Below, piece after piece: positions 23,620-32,317 of a stretch of 64,000 nucleotides of DNA. The notes below the pieces were generated by a model that was given only the letters and a program-made list of their open reading frames with translations, ran no database searches and had not been told where the DNA came from. Origin of the DNA: Hespellia stercorisuis DSM 15480 (GTDB taxonomy: Bacteria > Bacillota > Clostridia > Lachnospirales > Lachnospiraceae); the NCBI RefSeq assembly GCF_900142165.1, contig NZ_FQZY01000022.1, positions 1 through 64,000 of the forward strand. The letters run 5' to 3'. Within the stretch, counting starts at the first letter, position 1. Each line of letters opens with the position of its first letter. The translations under genes and the position numbers were made by a program.

Positions 23620-26001
23620 TTATTCAGAGGAGTCGTTGAAAAATTCAGTCAGTTTATTCTTTTCGTCAAACAGACAGTTGTACTGGATGTTTTCGTAACT
23701 GCCAAGTACACTGGGCTTCGTCTCATCCCACTCATAGGTATTGCCGGCTGCATCCCAGTATTCTCTGGCGGTAACAACCGGGTAGGAATCTTTTAATTCC
23801 AACAGATATTCATCATAGGCAGTCAATGGAAGACCAGCATTTTTCAGAATATAGGATGACAGGTAGTTCGTGGAGATGTCGACATCCTGCTGTTTCTGAC
23901 TGTCATAGTTCGTCCAGATGAAAAACGGAACCTGATAGCGTGACGCGACATCCGAGTAATAACTGCTGCCGTCGCCACTGTCCTCACTTCCGCCCTGGCT
24001 GCCCATCAGCGGCTTCAGTGCCTCGTCCGGCAGCTTTGGCTGGTGATCGCCGTAAAAGATGATCATCACAGGCTCCTTTTCTTTGGAAAAATAGGAGATG
24101 AGCTCACTGACAGCATTGTCTGTCTTTTTTACAAGTGTGAGGTAATTCTCCAGCTGAAAATCACCGTCAAAATTTGTTACCTCAACAGCATCTTCTCCTT
24201 TGTCAAAGCTGGTTGTATAACCGCCGTGATTCTGCATGGTGACATTGAACAGAAACAGTGGATTTCCGTCTTTCTTTTTCTCGAATATTTCCTCCAGATG
24301 TTTGAAATCCGAAGAGTCACTGACGTATTCACGGACCGTGTCATAGGATTCCATATCGTCCTCCTCCACAAATTCCGACTTGTCAAAGCCCAGATAATCG
24401 TAAGCGACAGGCCGGTTATATCCGGTTGCGGAATAGCTGTGGTAGGCATAGGTCTGGTACTGATATTCATTGTTCTTTAAGACCGAGGCCAGAGAGGGAA
24501 CAGGACTGCTCACATACTGATTATAAGGAATACAGCCGGTAGGAAGGAAAGCCAGTGAGCTGCGGGTAAGTACTTCAAATTCTGTGTTTGCCGTGGGAGC
24601 ACCACAGATGGAGAGATGCAGATATCCTTTGATGGTATTCTCACTCATGCTCCGGAAGAAGGGCATGTAATCCTGATTGGTCTGCAGGTCTCCGTTCACG
24701 CCGAGATCGGAGAAGGCCTCATCCATAATCATAATAATGTTAGGTGCCTTGCTGTCTGCAGCGGCATCAGAGTTCGCACTGTCTGTGGCGGAATCTGATG
24801 AGTCGGCAGTGTTGCTGTCCTCACCTTCCGTCTCCTCCTCAAGAAGAGCACTGCTGTTTTTCAAGATTTTTTCTGCGGCACTGGCGGAGTAATCCTCCAA
24901 TGTCACCTTTCCAGAGTAATTGATGTTGCTGATCAGATAAGGAATATAGCCGGTTTTTGCCATCATGATCGTGTAATCCCAGAAGTTGCCCTGAATGTTT
25001 CCGTACAGGATTCCGGTCAAATTGGCAATGAACAGCAGCAGAATCACGGCACCCTCGGCCAGGAGGGTGCGGCAGACGCGCCGTTTGGTGACAGGCTGCT
25101 TTTTTTCGCGCAGTGGAAACAGGAGGACAGCGATAAAGGTCAGGAGAAACACCCCTGTGACAGAAAAAAAGTAGTGATCCGGTGCGAAAGTATAATTGTC
25201 GACCACCTTCATTGCTGTTCCCCATGCTGTGATATCACCCCATAGAATTTCTTTCCCGCGGAACATGACCACCACGTAATTGGCCACACCGACTATGTAA
25301 GAAAGGACCAGTGTAATCAGTGCACTGATCCGGACTCTTCTGAAAATCAAAAACAGAATCCCCAACAGAACCGTCCAGTAGAGCATATTTAAAAATCGCA
25401 TATCCATGTAGGTAAGCATCTTGCTCTCACACAGTTCCTCCACATTATAAAAGCAGACAAAAGACACCAGCACGACAGTCAGAAGCTTAAGAAACCAGGG
25501 GTAAGTTTTGTTCCAGCTCAAAATTTCCGGAAACAGCCGCCTGAAATTCGTGGTAATGATGGTAAGAAAAAGAAGTGCGAGACAGAACTGAATAAACGCC
25601 CCTGCGCGATTCTGATAGATGGAGATGATCGCAAAGCGGAAACGATAATGACCGTGCATCAGGATTTCGTACGCGCCGAAGACCCCGATCGCAACTCTCA
25701 AAAGTGAGATGAAAACTCTCTTTTTCTGCCGGTATGTTTTCTCTTTGAAAAAGCCTGCGAAAACTCCGAACTGCCCCAGCCAGAGAAGAAGCGGATAGAT
25801 GACGCAGAGCATATAAACACCGGTCCAGAATACGCAGATCAGAGAATAAGAAAAATAGGGCTGTCCGTAATCCATTTTACAGGACGCAATCAGCGTGGTG
25901 CACAGCAGTGCAGAAATCAGTGTCGAAATCAATAATACAAGGAGCAAATATGCCCAGTGCCTTTTTATAAATTGTCTGAATGAGACGGTTTGTTCTTCCA
26001 T
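23620..26001 (-). CDS. LTA synthase-family sulfatase-fold membrane protein
   Basis: The 793-residue protein has many membrane segments in residues 1-350 and an external alkaline phosphatase/sulfatase-like domain (about 418-770). Catalytic features are NIIMIMDEAF with metal ligand Glu428, GAPTANTEF with the probable nucleophile Thr470, and FYGDHQPKLP. It belongs to the LtaS family that polymerises glycerol phosphate from phosphatidylglycerol. Canonical LtaS has five membrane helices and about 650 residues. This longer form has more helices and an acidic Ser/Asp/Glu linker (about 387-417), so it may be a phosphoglycerol transferase decorating another polymer. An extended -10 TGTTATAAT lies upstream (26067-26062, minus), and GAGGT precedes the ATG. 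Confidence 0.85.
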   Translation of the reverse strand: MEEQTVSFRQFIKRHWAYLLLVLLISTLISALLCTTLIASCKMDYGQPYFSYSLICVFWTGVYMLCVIYPLLLWLGQFGVFAGFFKEKTYRQKKRVFISLLRVAIGVFGAYEILMHGHYRFRFAIISIYQNRAGAFIQFCLALLFLTIITTNFRRLFPEILSWNKTYPWFLKLLTVVLVSFVCFYNVEELCESKMLTYMDMRFLNMLYWTVLLGILFLIFRRVRISALITLVLSYIVGVANYVVVMFRGKEILWGDITAWGTAMKVVDNYTFAPDHYFFSVTGVFLLTFIAVLLFPLREKKQPVTKRRVCRTLLAEGAVILLLFIANLTGILYGNIQGNFWDYTIMMAKTGYIPYLISNINYSGKVTLEDYSASAAEKILKNSSALLEEETEGEDSNTADSSDSATDSANSDAAADSKAPNIIMIMDEAFSDLGVNGDLQTNQDYMPFFRSMSENTIKGYLHLSICGAPTANTEFEVLTRSSLAFLPTGCIPYNQYVSSPVPSLASVLKNNEYQYQTYAYHSYSATGYNRPVAYDYLGFDKSEFVEEDDMESYDTVREYVSDSSDFKHLEEIFEKKKDGNPLFLFNVTMQNHGGYTTSFDKGEDAVEVTNFDGDFQLENYLTLVKKTDNAVSELISYFSKEKEPVMIIFYGDHQPKLPDEALKPLMGSQGGSEDSGDGSSYYSDVASRYQVPFFIWTNYDSQKQQDVDISTNYLSSYILKNAGLPLTAYDEYLLELKDSYPVVTAREYWDAAGNTYEWDETKPSVLGSYENIQYNCLFDEKNKLTEFFNDSSE

Positions 26002-26061
26002 GATGTACCTCTTAATTATTTTTTAGTCATTGTCATTGCTTTTAGGAAAAAGCTATAAACC

Positions 26062-26070
26062 ATTATAACA
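26062..26070 (-). promoter_or_regulatory. Extended -10 element for the LTA-synthase-like gene
   Basis: On the minus strand TGTTATAAT (26070-26062) is an extended -10 with a perfect TATAAT about 60 nt before the start codon. No good -35 accompanies it, which is acceptable for extended -10 promoters. Confidence 0.5.
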
Positions 26071-26239
26071 AATCCTTCCGATAATGGTGCATGAATTTCA
26101 CAAATATTCCATTTTTTTCTCACATTTCACTCACTTAAAGTTCGCAGGTTGTTGCTAGACTTTAAAACGTGTATTACTTCAGTACATGGAGGCGCAACTG
26201 ATTAACATGCTTAAATCACAGAAAATGCAGGAGGTAAGA

Positions 26240-28438
26240 ATGAAGAGCGACATGACAGATCAGGAGACAAATGAGGGGATTACTGCGTTGGAAGAACTCC
26301 AGCAGACAGGCAGTCTGCCGGTTTCTGAAAATGACAGCATAGTAGTATATGAAGAAAAAGGAGAAAAAAAGAAATCTTTCTTTCGTAAATGGAAAAAACT
26401 TTCCAGGAAGAAACAAAAGAGAATTATCGGTGGTTCCGTTCTGCTGATTCTGATCCTTGCGGGAACCCTCACAGTGGTGGTGCTGGCGAAAAAGAAAAAC
26501 AGTGCAGCTGCAACAATGACGGTTCAGGCGGCAACCGCGGAGAGCGGGAGTATCAGTTCCACGGTGGTGGGAACCGGCAGCCTTGCGTCCGCAGGTACGG
26601 TGGATGTGATTGTCCCAACCGGGATCAAGGTGGACACCGTATCCGTCGCGAGCGGTGACAGCGTGACCGCGGGGCAGACCATTGCGACGCTGAATCAGGC
26701 GTCAATTGCAAGCGAGATGATCAGCGTGCAGGAGAGTATCGATTCCATTGATGAACAGCTCAGTGATTCCACTCTCAGTGCACTTGAGATTGAGGAACTG
26801 AACGGCGAGCGTACGGATCTGGCGGAGGCACTGTCTACGTTGACTGCACTTCACGACAATCCGGTAATCACTGCGACGACAAACGGAATCATCGGTACGG
26901 TCAGCATTGCAAATGATACGGAGATTACAAAATCCTCCGGGACTTCCTCAGGGGCTTCCACTGGCAGTACTTCGTCTGGCAGTCAGACCAGCTCGGCAGA
27001 TGTGGAAACCGTGAAAGTGAGTGCAAAGCAGGCGACGGCACAGCTTCTGAATCTGTCCACGACGACTGGGACAACTGCATCCGCCGACGCTGACACATCC
27101 AGAGAGGCTGAGGAAACGGCGGTTTACAGTACACCGACAGAAACGGAAGATGGGGATGACACGGAAGGGAGCGTTGAAACTGAGGGGGAGGATGACGCGG
27201 TGACAGCAGTGGATCTGCCGATATCCATCCAGAAGTTTGAAAAGCTGAAAATTACCGCGCCAAAAAAAGATGCGAAACCACAGACCAAAATAACAGAGAC
27301 CGATGAATATACGGGAGAAATCACATGGGACTGTACAAACGAGAAGTTCAGTGCAGGAACCGTATATACGGCGACCATTCTGTTGACGGCGAAGGACGGA
27401 TATGCGTTTGATAAGGCATATCTTCCGGTGATTGATAATTCTACTTACAACTGGGATTTTGTGTCCGGAGATTCCGGTGAGAATGGTAATATACTTCGGA
27501 TTGTTGCTACTTTTGAACGGACCGAAAGTGAAAAAGCAGATTCTTCCGGGTCCGGCAATTCGGGGGACAGCGGGAGCGACTCAGATACACAGTCCGGTTC
27601 CGGAAGTGACGGGACCATGTCCAATACACAGTCCGGCTCCGGCAGTAATGGGACAGCATCCAACAGTCAGTCGGAGACTGCAAACGGCAATACAGCCTCT
27701 GGTTCCGATGAGAACACACAATCTGCCACTGGGTCAGGTTCCTCCGGAACCGTGAGCTCCGGAAGTTCGGATTCATCGACATCATCCAGTGCCGAGCTGT
27801 ACAGCAGCTACGAGACGGCAGCGTGCACGATCCAGAGCCAGGACAATGTGGTCATTTCGGTGAATGTAGATGAACTGGATATCCTGTCCGTAAAAACCGG
27901 ACAGACGGCAGCGATCACACTCGATGCGCTGGATGATCAGACATTTACAGGAACCATCACCAGCGTGGCCGAGACCGCATCCTCCAGCAGCTCCTCCAGC
28001 AGCGGAAGTGCAAAGTATGTGGTGAAAATCACGCTTCCCAAGGATGAGAATATGAAGATTGGCATGACTGCATCGGCGACAATTAATATCGCTGAGTCGG
28101 ACAATGCGGTTCTGATTCCCATCTCCGCACTGCAGGAAAAAGGAAATGCAACGTTTGTGTATACGAAAAAAGACGATGACGGCAGTCTGTCAGGGGAAGT
28201 GGAGGTCGAGACCGGTCTTTCCAACAGCAGTCAGGTTGAGATTGTGAGTGGTCTGAGTGAAGGCGATACGGTGTATTACCTGAAGACCGAAAGTACAGAC
28301 AGTTCCTCAGATATGGGAGGAATGATGGGCGGTGAGATGCCTGGCGGCGGTGACATGGGCGGCGATATGGGCGGAGGCCAGAGCGGCGAGAGGCCAGATG
28401 GCGGCGGTCAGGGCGGCGGTCAGGCACCGGGGCAATAG
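26240..28438 (+). CDS. MacA/HlyD-like periplasmic adaptor (membrane fusion) protein with surface-domain insertion
   Basis: I choose ATG 26240 because GCAGGAGGTAAG precedes it at ideal spacing, giving 732 residues. Order: charged cytoplasmic N-terminus (1-60), membrane helix (about 62-82), lipoyl/barrel first half (VPTGIKVDTVSVASGDSVTAGQTIATL), a short hairpin, then a large insertion. The insertion contains a domain at about 325-427 (SAGTVYTATILLTAKDGYAF) that resembles Gram-positive surface-repeat folds, plus Ser/Gly/Asn-rich linkers. After it come the second barrel half (VNVDELDILSVKTGQTAAITL), a membrane-proximal domain, and a Met/Gly/Pro-rich tail. Canonical adaptors are 350-450 residues. 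It is followed directly by MacB-like ATPase and permease genes, so it is the extracytoplasmic adaptor of that exporter. Confidence 0.85.
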   Translation: MKSDMTDQETNEGITALEELQQTGSLPVSENDSIVVYEEKGEKKKSFFRKWKKLSRKKQKRIIGGSVLLILILAGTLTVVVLAKKKNSAAATMTVQAATAESGSISSTVVGTGSLASAGTVDVIVPTGIKVDTVSVASGDSVTAGQTIATLNQASIASEMISVQESIDSIDEQLSDSTLSALEIEELNGERTDLAEALSTLTALHDNPVITATTNGIIGTVSIANDTEITKSSGTSSGASTGSTSSGSQTSSADVETVKVSAKQATAQLLNLSTTTGTTASADADTSREAEETAVYSTPTETEDGDDTEGSVETEGEDDAVTAVDLPISIQKFEKLKITAPKKDAKPQTKITETDEYTGEITWDCTNEKFSAGTVYTATILLTAKDGYAFDKAYLPVIDNSTYNWDFVSGDSGENGNILRIVATFERTESEKADSSGSGNSGDSGSDSDTQSGSGSDGTMSNTQSGSGSNGTASNSQSETANGNTASGSDENTQSATGSGSSGTVSSGSSDSSTSSSAELYSSYETAACTIQSQDNVVISVNVDELDILSVKTGQTAAITLDALDDQTFTGTITSVAETASSSSSSSSGSAKYVVKITLPKDENMKIGMTASATINIAESDNAVLIPISALQEKGNATFVYTKKDDDGSLSGEVEVETGLSNSSQVEIVSGLSEGDTVYYLKTESTDSSSDMGGMMGGEMPGGGDMGGDMGGGQSGERPDGGGQGGGQAPGQ

Positions 28439-28450
28439 AAGGGGGAGCAT

Positions 28451-29125
28451 ATGATAAAATTTGACGACGTTTCAAAAATTTATACCATCGGAGATGCCGA
28501 AGTCCGTGCACTTGACCACGCCAGCATGCACATCCGGCAGGGGGAGTTCGTCAGCATCATCGGCCCCTCGGGAAGTGGGAAGTCTACGCTGATGAATATC
28601 ATCGGGTGCCTGGACATGGCGGATGAAGGGCAGTATTATCTGGATGGCCAGCCCATCGAAGAATATACAGAGACAGAACTGGCACATATCCGAAACAAAA
28701 AAATCGGATTCATTTTTCAGAGCTTTAATCTGATTGGCAATATGACTGCAGAGGAGAATGTAGAGCTGCCACTGATCTATCAGCGTATTCCAAAGCATGA
28801 GCGCCGGATGCTTGTGAAGGAGGCACTGGAGCGGGTGCAGCTTGCGGGACGGATGCACCACAGGCCGAACGAAATGTCAGGCGGACAGCAGCAGCGGGTG
28901 GCAATCGCCCGGGCAATTGCATCCAAACCATCGCTGTTTCTCGCAGATGAGCCCACCGGTAATCTGGATTCCGCAACCGGAAAAGAAATTATGGAGTTGT
29001 TTCACGAACTCCACAGTCAGGGCAATACCATAGTCCTGATCACCCATGATGAACTGGTGGCAAAGCAGGCTGTCCGAAGCATCCGGATTTTTGACGGACA
29101 TGTGGAGGAGGTGAGAAAATCATGA
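28451..29125 (+). CDS. ABC transporter ATP-binding protein, MacB/LolD-type
   Basis: The 224-residue ATPase has Walker A at 38-45 (GPSGSGKS), a Q-loop in [22 protein letters not shown], signature [15 protein letters not shown], Walker [13 protein letters not shown] and the H-loop in [11 protein letters not shown]. The FNLI and ENV features are typical of the MacB/FtsE/LolD group that powers mechanotransmission rather than classical transport. It starts with GGGGGAGC before ATG, 12 nt after the adaptor, and overlaps the permease by 4 nt. Confidence 0.95.
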   Translation: MIKFDDVSKIYTIGDAEVRALDHASMHIRQGEFVSIIGPSGSGKSTLMNIIGCLDMADEGQYYLDGQPIEEYTETELAHIRNKKIGFIFQSFNLIGNMTAEENVELPLIYQRIPKHERRMLVKEALERVQLAGRMHHRPNEMSGGQQQRVAIARAIASKPSLFLADEPTGNLDSATGKEIMELFHELHSQGNTIVLITHDELVAKQAVRSIRIFDGHVEEVRKS

Positions 29126-30297
29126 TTCTGCAGTCTTTAAAAATGGCGTGGAAATCGATTACCTCGAACAAGATGCGCTCCTTTCTGACGATGCTCGGCA
29201 TCATCATCGGCGTAGTCTCACTCGTGGTTTTGGTTTCTCTCGCCAATGGGGCGACTTCCTCCGTGACAGATTCCATCAACAGCCTGGGAACGAACCTGCT
29301 GACGGTATCCATATCCGATGACAAGGACAATCCGCTGAAGCTCTCAGAGCTGAACGACTTTATTGACAACGACGATTTGTCGGAGATCGCACCGGTCGCA
29401 CAATCCAGTGTGACGGCATCCAGCACCTATTCCGAGGAGTCAGTCACTGTTTACGGGACGACCGGTGCCTATGCAGATATTCAGGGGCTGGAGCCCGGCA
29501 CAGGCAGATTTCTGAAAAGCACGGATGTGGAGAATCACACCAATGTGATCGTCATCAATAACACCGTTGCAACCGAGGTGATGGGCCGTTCGAATGTAGT
29601 GGGAGAGAACATCAAATTAAATGGAACCAGCTTTGAAATCATCGGCGTGCTGGCCGCGGAGGATGACTCCGAGGATGCGGCCAGCGTCTATGAGGCTTAC
29701 ATTCCATATACTTCGCTGATTCGACTGACGGACAGCGTCTCCACAGAGATTACCACTTTCTGCGTCTCGGCAGCCAGTGAGGACTCGATGGACCAGGCGG
29801 AAAATACGTTGACCAGTCTGATGCTGACGAGATTCGGGGACGATGAAGACGCATTTACCATCATCAATCAGTCTTCCGTGATGGAAGCCATGGAGAGCGT
29901 CACGAACACTCTGGCGCTTCTTCTGGGAGGAATTGCAGCGATTTCACTGTTGGTCGGCGGCATTGGCATCATGAACATCATGCTTGTCTCTGTGACAGAG
30001 CGAACCAGAGAGATTGGAATCCGCAAGGCAATCGGTGCCGGGCGGGCGACCATTATGCTGCAGTTTCTGATCGAGGCACTTCTGGTCAGCCTTCTGGGAT
30101 GTATGATCGGGATTGGATTCTCCTGGATGATCATTCAGATCGTCAACATCGTGGGTGACGTATCGTATGCGATGTCACTGTCGGTGGTGTGGCTCTCCAT
30201 GGGATTTTCCATGTTGATCGGCGTTATGTTCGGCCTGTACCCGGCCAACAAAGCAGCGAAGAAAAAACCGATTGATGCCCTGCGGTATACAGGGTGA
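29122..30297 (+). CDS. ABC transporter permease, MacB/FtsX-type
   Basis: The 391-residue protein has the MacB permease layout: first membrane helix (about 20-42: MLGIIIGVVSLVVLVSLA), a large extracytoplasmic domain (about 45-265), then three C-terminal helices forming the FtsX domain, with GGIGIMNIMLVSVTERTREIG and a closing GLYPANKAAKKKPIDALRY. With the preceding ATPase and adaptor it makes a Gram-positive MacAB-like system. Such systems export peptides, bacteriocins or drugs or remodel the envelope. No substrate gene is adjacent. Confidence 0.94.
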   Translation: MILQSLKMAWKSITSNKMRSFLTMLGIIIGVVSLVVLVSLANGATSSVTDSINSLGTNLLTVSISDDKDNPLKLSELNDFIDNDDLSEIAPVAQSSVTASSTYSEESVTVYGTTGAYADIQGLEPGTGRFLKSTDVENHTNVIVINNTVATEVMGRSNVVGENIKLNGTSFEIIGVLAAEDDSEDAASVYEAYIPYTSLIRLTDSVSTEITTFCVSAASEDSMDQAENTLTSLMLTRFGDDEDAFTIINQSSVMEAMESVTNTLALLLGGIAAISLLVGGIGIMNIMLVSVTERTREIGIRKAIGAGRATIMLQFLIEALLVSLLGCMIGIGFSWMIIQIVNIVGDVSYAMSLSVVWLSMGFSMLIGVMFGLYPANKAAKKKPIDALRYTG

Positions 30298-30341
30298 TCA
30301 ATCACGTTACAACCGAAGAAAATTCATAAAAAGCAGCGAAG

Positions 30342-30378
30342 CGGATTGTTCATATTTCTTTTTTGAACGTCCGTTTTC
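30342..30378 (+). terminator. Probable terminator after the MacAB-like operon
   Basis: CGGATTGTTCA pairs with TGAACGTCCG through one bulge around a loop of about 11 nt, followed by TTTTC. Confidence 0.55.
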
Positions 30379-30423
30379 GTCCTTCTTTTATTGTTCATTT
30401 CTATTTCATTTTTCATATGCTCC

Positions 30424-30452
30424 TTGAGAAACATGTTGTTTCATGTTAAAAT
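30424..30452 (+). promoter_or_regulatory. Promoter of the Lys-rich gene / ackA / polA unit
   Basis: TTGAGA (30424-30429), a 17-nt spacer and TAAAAT (30447-30452). The spacer contains the inverted repeat AACATG-TTGTTT-CATGTT, which could be an operator. Confidence 0.6.
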
Positions 30453-30503
30453 AAAAATATTGTGATTGCGTGGATAAACGGGCTGGAAAGGTGATGTATC
30501 GGT

Positions 30504-31085
30504 TTGAAAAAAGACGTTCGGAAGAAAGAAAAGAAAAAAGACAGGCTGAAAAAAGATAAAAAAATAAAAGATGCAAAGAATAAGAAGATAAAGAAGAAAA
30601 AGCCGGATTCTGGGAAGTCAGAGCAGACGGTCATACACAAAGTGGAGGTGCAGATCCGTGTCTGTGATGACCGGTCCATTGATGTGCTGAAAATTCAGCC
30701 GGCAGTGGAGACGGCGGCGGACGATCTGCATGAAACCATTGTCCAGGATGTCCAGCGTGCACTGGAGGAATACAGTGAGCGCATGTGTCAGGAATACAGT
30801 GAAACGGACAAAAAAGGCGAAGCAGATCGTCTTTCAAAAAATGGAGCGCGTATTGTGGGACTCCACGAATCCACGAACAAATATGCGAACAAATGGTTTA
30901 CAGACGAATTTACGGAAAACAACTGCGCCACCTGTCGGTATGGGGACCGGGGCGAGGGCAGCCATCCCTGCAGAGCATGCCTGGCAGACCGTGCGGGAAA
31001 TGACAGCAAATACAGCAAATGGGAGCCGCAGACAGAAAAAGGGAAGGGCGAGAAGCCCGCGCAGCGTCTGATATCTATCTTTTAA
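30504..31085 (+). CDS. Lys-rich protein with a C-terminal Cys cluster, function unknown (193 aa)
   Basis: The likely start is TTG 30504 (AAAGGTGAT ribosome-binding site; no in-frame ATG nearby). Residues 1-38 are almost all Lys with Asp/Glu/Arg, a strongly basic tail likely to bind nucleic acid or membrane. Residues 40-120 form an amphipathic helical region. The C-terminal part has CATCRYGDRGEGSHPCRAC, two Cys-x2-Cys pairs that could bind zinc. I recognise no family. It lies 20 nt before an acetate kinase gene and probably shares its promoter. It might be a nucleic-acid-binding regulator, but no helix-turn-helix is visible. Confidence 0.7.
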   Translation: MKKDVRKKEKKKDRLKKDKKIKDAKNKKIKKKKPDSGKSEQTVIHKVEVQIRVCDDRSIDVLKIQPAVETAADDLHETIVQDVQRALEEYSERMCQEYSETDKKGEADRLSKNGARIVGLHESTNKYANKWFTDEFTENNCATCRYGDRGEGSHPCRACLADRAGNDSKYSKWEPQTEKGKGEKPAQRLISIF

Positions 31086-31105
31086 GAGAGGGAATGGTAC
31101 CACAT

Positions 31106-32317
31106 ATGAAAATTTTGATTATCAACAGCGGAAGTTCTTCATTGAAATTTCAGGTGATCGAGACGGATACGGATGATGTTCTCGCCAAGGGACTTTGCGA
31201 ACGGATCGGTATCGACGGGAAGTTCCGTTACAAGAATAAGGACGGAAAGTCTCTCAAAGAGCAGGTTGTCATGGAAGATCATGTACAGGCGGTTAATCAT
31301 CTGCTGAAGATTCTGAAAGACTTGGAATATGGTGTGATCACCGATTACAGTGAGATTGATGTAATCGGACACCGTTTGGTGCACGGGGGCGAAAAATTCA
31401 CGGGCTCGGTACTGATCACGGACGAGGTGGTGGATGCCATGCGCGAGTTCAATGATCTGGCTCCGCTTCACAACCCGGCGAATCTGGTCGGAATCGAGGC
31501 CTGCCAGAAACTGATGCCGGACACCCCTATGGCCGGTGTGTTTGACACCGCATTTAACCAGACGATGCCGATGAAGGCATTTTTATATGGCATTCCTTAT
31601 GAATATTATGAAAAATACAAAGTCCGCCGTTACGGATTCCACGGTATCAGCCATCAGTACGTATCAAGACGGGCCGCTGAGTTCATGGATCAGGACTATG
31701 AGAGTGTGAAGACCATCGTTTGTCATCTTGGCAACGGGGCGAGCATCTGTGCGGTCAAATTCGGAAAAGTGGTCGACAATTCTATGGGATTTACCCCGCT
31801 GGAGGGGCTGGTCATGGGAACCCGTTCCGGAGATGTGGATGCCGGTGTGCTGGAATATCTCGCCAAGAAGGAAGACATGAGTCTCGCGGACCTGATGAAT
31901 ATGCTGAATAAAAAGTCGGGGGTTCTGGGGCTGAGTAAAAACTTTTCCAGCGATTTCAGGGAGCTTACTGCTGCCCAGTACAAAGGAAATTACAAAGCGA
32001 TTTCCGCGCGGGAAATATTCGCATACAAGGTGGCAAAGTACATTGGCAGCTACGCCGCGGCTATGAACGGGGTGGACAATATTGTGTTCACGGCAGGCGT
32101 GGGAGAGAATGATATCGACATGCGGGAAGAAATCTGCAGTTATCTCACCTATCTCGGCGTAACCATCGATGAGGTGCGCAACCGGGAGCAGGGGAAAGAA
32201 GTGCGTTTATCCAGACGCGGGGCACCGGTCAATGTGCTGGTGATTCCGACAAACGAAGAGCTGGAGATCGCGCGGGAAGTGACAAAAGTAATGGAACAGC
32301 AAAAGGAGCTCAGATGA
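31106..32317 (+). CDS. ackA: Acetate kinase (first of two paralogues)
   Basis: ATG 31106 gives 403 residues, the normal length. Acetate kinase converts acetyl phosphate and ADP to acetate and ATP in the cytoplasm. Signatures: LIINSGSSSLKFQV at the start, GHRLVHGGE, PLHNPANLVGIEA, GVFDTAFNQTMP, RRYGFHGISHQYVS with the catalytic His, VCHLGNGASICAV, and FTPLEGLVMGTRSGDVDAG. It is not next to a phosphotransacetylase; the pta-ackA pair lies 11 kb downstream and has its own AckA. The sequences are clearly paralogous but divergent. The stop overlaps the polA start (ATGA). The second copy may be constitutive or prefer another acyl phosphate such as propionyl or butyryl phosphate. Confidence 0.95.
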   Translation: MKILIINSGSSSLKFQVIETDTDDVLAKGLCERIGIDGKFRYKNKDGKSLKEQVVMEDHVQAVNHLLKILKDLEYGVITDYSEIDVIGHRLVHGGEKFTGSVLITDEVVDAMREFNDLAPLHNPANLVGIEACQKLMPDTPMAGVFDTAFNQTMPMKAFLYGIPYEYYEKYKVRRYGFHGISHQYVSRRAAEFMDQDYESVKTIVCHLGNGASICAVKFGKVVDNSMGFTPLEGLVMGTRSGDVDAGVLEYLAKKEDMSLADLMNMLNKKSGVLGLSKNFSSDFRELTAAQYKGNYKAISAREIFAYKVAKYIGSYAAAMNGVDNIVFTAGVGENDIDMREEICSYLTYLGVTIDEVRNREQGKEVRLSRRGAPVNVLVIPTNEELEIAREVTKVMEQQKELR

